Origin: CAZOGW01 sp964579415
Lineage (GTDB): Bacteria; Actinomycetota; Acidimicrobiia; Spongiisociales; UBA5794
NCBI GenBank assembly: GCA_964579415.1
Contig: CAZOGW010000042.1
Coordinates: forward strand, 1 to 22,828
DNA length: 22,828 bases
Direction: 5' to 3'
Shown one piece after another: positions 21,841 through 22,828 of the stretch (positions within the stretch are counted from its first letter, which is position 1; the number at the start of each line of letters is the position of its first letter). Made by a program: the position numbers and the translations under genes. Below the pieces are notes generated by a model. That model saw only the letters and a program-made list of their open reading frames with translations, had not been told where the DNA came from and did no database searches.

Positions 21841-22682
21841 CCCGCCGTGTCGCCCTGATCGGCAACCCGCTGCGGCGGCGCCATTCGGAGGTCATGCACA
21901 ACGCCGCCTTCACCCACTTCGGGGTCGGGGCCCGCTACGAGCTGCGGGAGCTGGCCCCGGAGGAGGTGGCCGGTTTCGTCGCCGCTGCCCGGGAGCCGGA
22001 GTGGCTCGGTTTCCAGGTGACCGCGCCCTACAAACAGGCGGTGATGTCGCTGGTCGACGACGTCGAGGACGGAGCCGCCGCCATCGGGGCTGCCAACTGC
22101 GCAATGCGGCGCGACGACGGGACGCTGGTGGCTTTCAACACCGACGCCGGCGGGTTCCTGCGCTCCGCCGAGGCCGAGCTGGGAATGTCGGTGCGCGGGT
22201 CCGCCGTCGCCGTCGCCGGCGCCGGTGGCGCGGCACGGGCGGTGGTCCACGCCCTGGTCACGGCCGGCGCCGCCGAGGTGACGGTGGGCAACCGCTCCCC
22301 CGACCGGGCCGCGCAGCTCGCCGCCGGCTTCGGCGACACCGTCGAGGGCACCGACCTGGGCGGGGCATTCACCGCGGCGCTGCGACGCGCCGACCTGGCG
22401 GTCAACGCCACCACGGTCGGCATGACCGCCCCGGGCACGCCGTTCGACGTCGCCGCCCTCCCCGACTCCGCAGCCGTCTACGACCTGGTCTACACCCCCG
22501 CCGAGACCGAGATCCTCGCCGCCGCCCGCGCCCGCGGCCTGCCCGCCGCCAACGGCCTCGGCATGCTGGTGGCCCAAGCCGAGATGGCTTTCGAACGCTG
22601 GACCGGAATTCCCCAAGCCGGCCCCACAATGCGCTCAGCCCTGGAATCGTCGGGGATCCTCACCCAGCCCTCGGAGTCGTAG
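21837..22682 (+). CDS. aroE: Shikimate dehydrogenase-like protein (AroE family)
   Basis: 281 residues from GTG 21837. The family is clear: FQVTAPYKQAV (Lys66), FNTDAGGF (Asp103), the nucleotide motif GAGGAARA (128-135) with GNRSPDRA, NATTVGM, YDLVYTPAET and NGLGMLVAQAEMAFERWTG. Lys66 and Asp103 are the catalytic pair. The N-terminal shikimate-binding motif is altered: the usual SxSP before HN reads RHSE here (first Ser to Arg15, Ser17 kept, Pro to Glu18), and the Asn of NVTxPxK is Gln60. This suggests a quinate-like or other cyclic polyol substrate rather than housekeeping shikimate synthesis, which fits its coupling to an oxidoreductase in a catabolic cluster. The symbol names the family; biosynthetic function is doubtful. 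Confidence 0.82.
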   Translation: MTRRVALIGNPLRRRHSEVMHNAAFTHFGVGARYELRELAPEEVAGFVAAAREPEWLGFQVTAPYKQAVMSLVDDVEDGAAAIGAANCAMRRDDGTLVAFNTDAGGFLRSAEAELGMSVRGSAVAVAGAGGAARAVVHALVTAGAAEVTVGNRSPDRAAQLAAGFGDTVEGTDLGGAFTAALRRADLAVNATTVGMTAPGTPFDVAALPDSAAVYDLVYTPAETEILAAARARGLPAANGLGMLVAQAEMAFERWTGIPQAGPTMRSALESSGILTQPSES

Positions 22683-22828
22683 CCCCGCCCAGATCGGACG
22701 GAGGGGGTCTTCGTCCCAGGTCCGTGTTGAGCCTGCTCGCGAGCCAGCGAAGGGCGCGCAATGAAGACCCTCCTCCCCCCTGCCTCAGCAAAGCCTCCGT
22801 CTGGCCCACTCCCCCCGCAAAGCCGGGG
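22683..22828. repeat. Inverted-repeat-rich region after the aroE-like gene
   Basis: GGAGGGGGTCTTC (22700-22712) faces GAAGACCCTCCTCC (22763-22776); they pair over 13 bases with a one-base bulge. The enclosed loop contains the perfect palindrome GCTCGCGAGC (22735-22744). Further out, GACGGAGG near 22697 faces CCTCCGTC near 22794. No gene is evident to the window edge. A terminator or a dispersed palindromic element are both possible. Confidence 0.5.

Overview
The window is GC-rich DNA with tightly packed genes, many GTG/TTG starts, GGAGG-type ribosome binding sites, a predicted F420-dependent luciferase-like oxidoreductase and a PxKF-ended secreted protein. Together these suggest an actinomycete-type bacterium (Actinomycetota, possibly Acidimicrobiia). 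The phylum is inferred from style and gene content; no marker gene was read. No rRNA, tRNA, CRISPR array, transposase or phage gene was seen.

Left part (1-9120, almost all minus strand): the tail of an unidentified plus-strand gene meets a PCuAC copper-chaperone lipoprotein. Next come a secreted YtcJ-type amidohydrolase and the LacI-family regulator that lies just upstream of it. Then follows a complete branched-chain-amino-acid-type (Liv/HAAT) ABC importer: substrate-binding lipoprotein, two ATPases and two permeases. A hairpin separates the binding-protein gene from the translationally coupled ATPase and permease genes.

Middle (9121-13599, minus strand): a 1088-residue secreted protein with a glucose/sorbosone-dehydrogenase propeller, a concanavalin-like domain, a LamG-like domain and a PxKF-like end, followed by a second LacI-family regulator.

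Right part (13749-22682, plus strand): a tightly coupled operon for KDG kinase, a GH88 unsaturated-glucuronyl hydrolase, an SDR, KDPG aldolase, a second SDR, a fused CoA-transferase and an enoyl-CoA hydratase. After a 75-base gap come an LLM oxidoreductase and a shikimate-dehydrogenase-like protein. The first half is a recognisable route from unsaturated uronic-acid oligosaccharides through KDG and KDPG to pyruvate and glyceraldehyde-3-phosphate. The second half is CoA-ester and cyclic-polyol chemistry not normally part of that route.

Three regulatory signals tie the window together. (1) Tandem GAAAGCGCTT palindromes lie just downstream of two almost superimposable promoters, those of the binding-protein gene and of the 1088-residue protein, and also between the second LacI gene and the KDG kinase operon. 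(2) A different palindrome, GCAAACGATTGC, lies before the amidohydrolase (twice), before the first LacI gene, and in the leader of the binding-protein gene, so that transporter may answer to both repressors. (3) Arrays of a 7-base unit, GTACNNN, sit at four transcription-unit boundaries, usually touching or close to a stop codon; three of them are two-armed, with facing arms that are at least partly complementary. These arrays are the least explained structure in the window.
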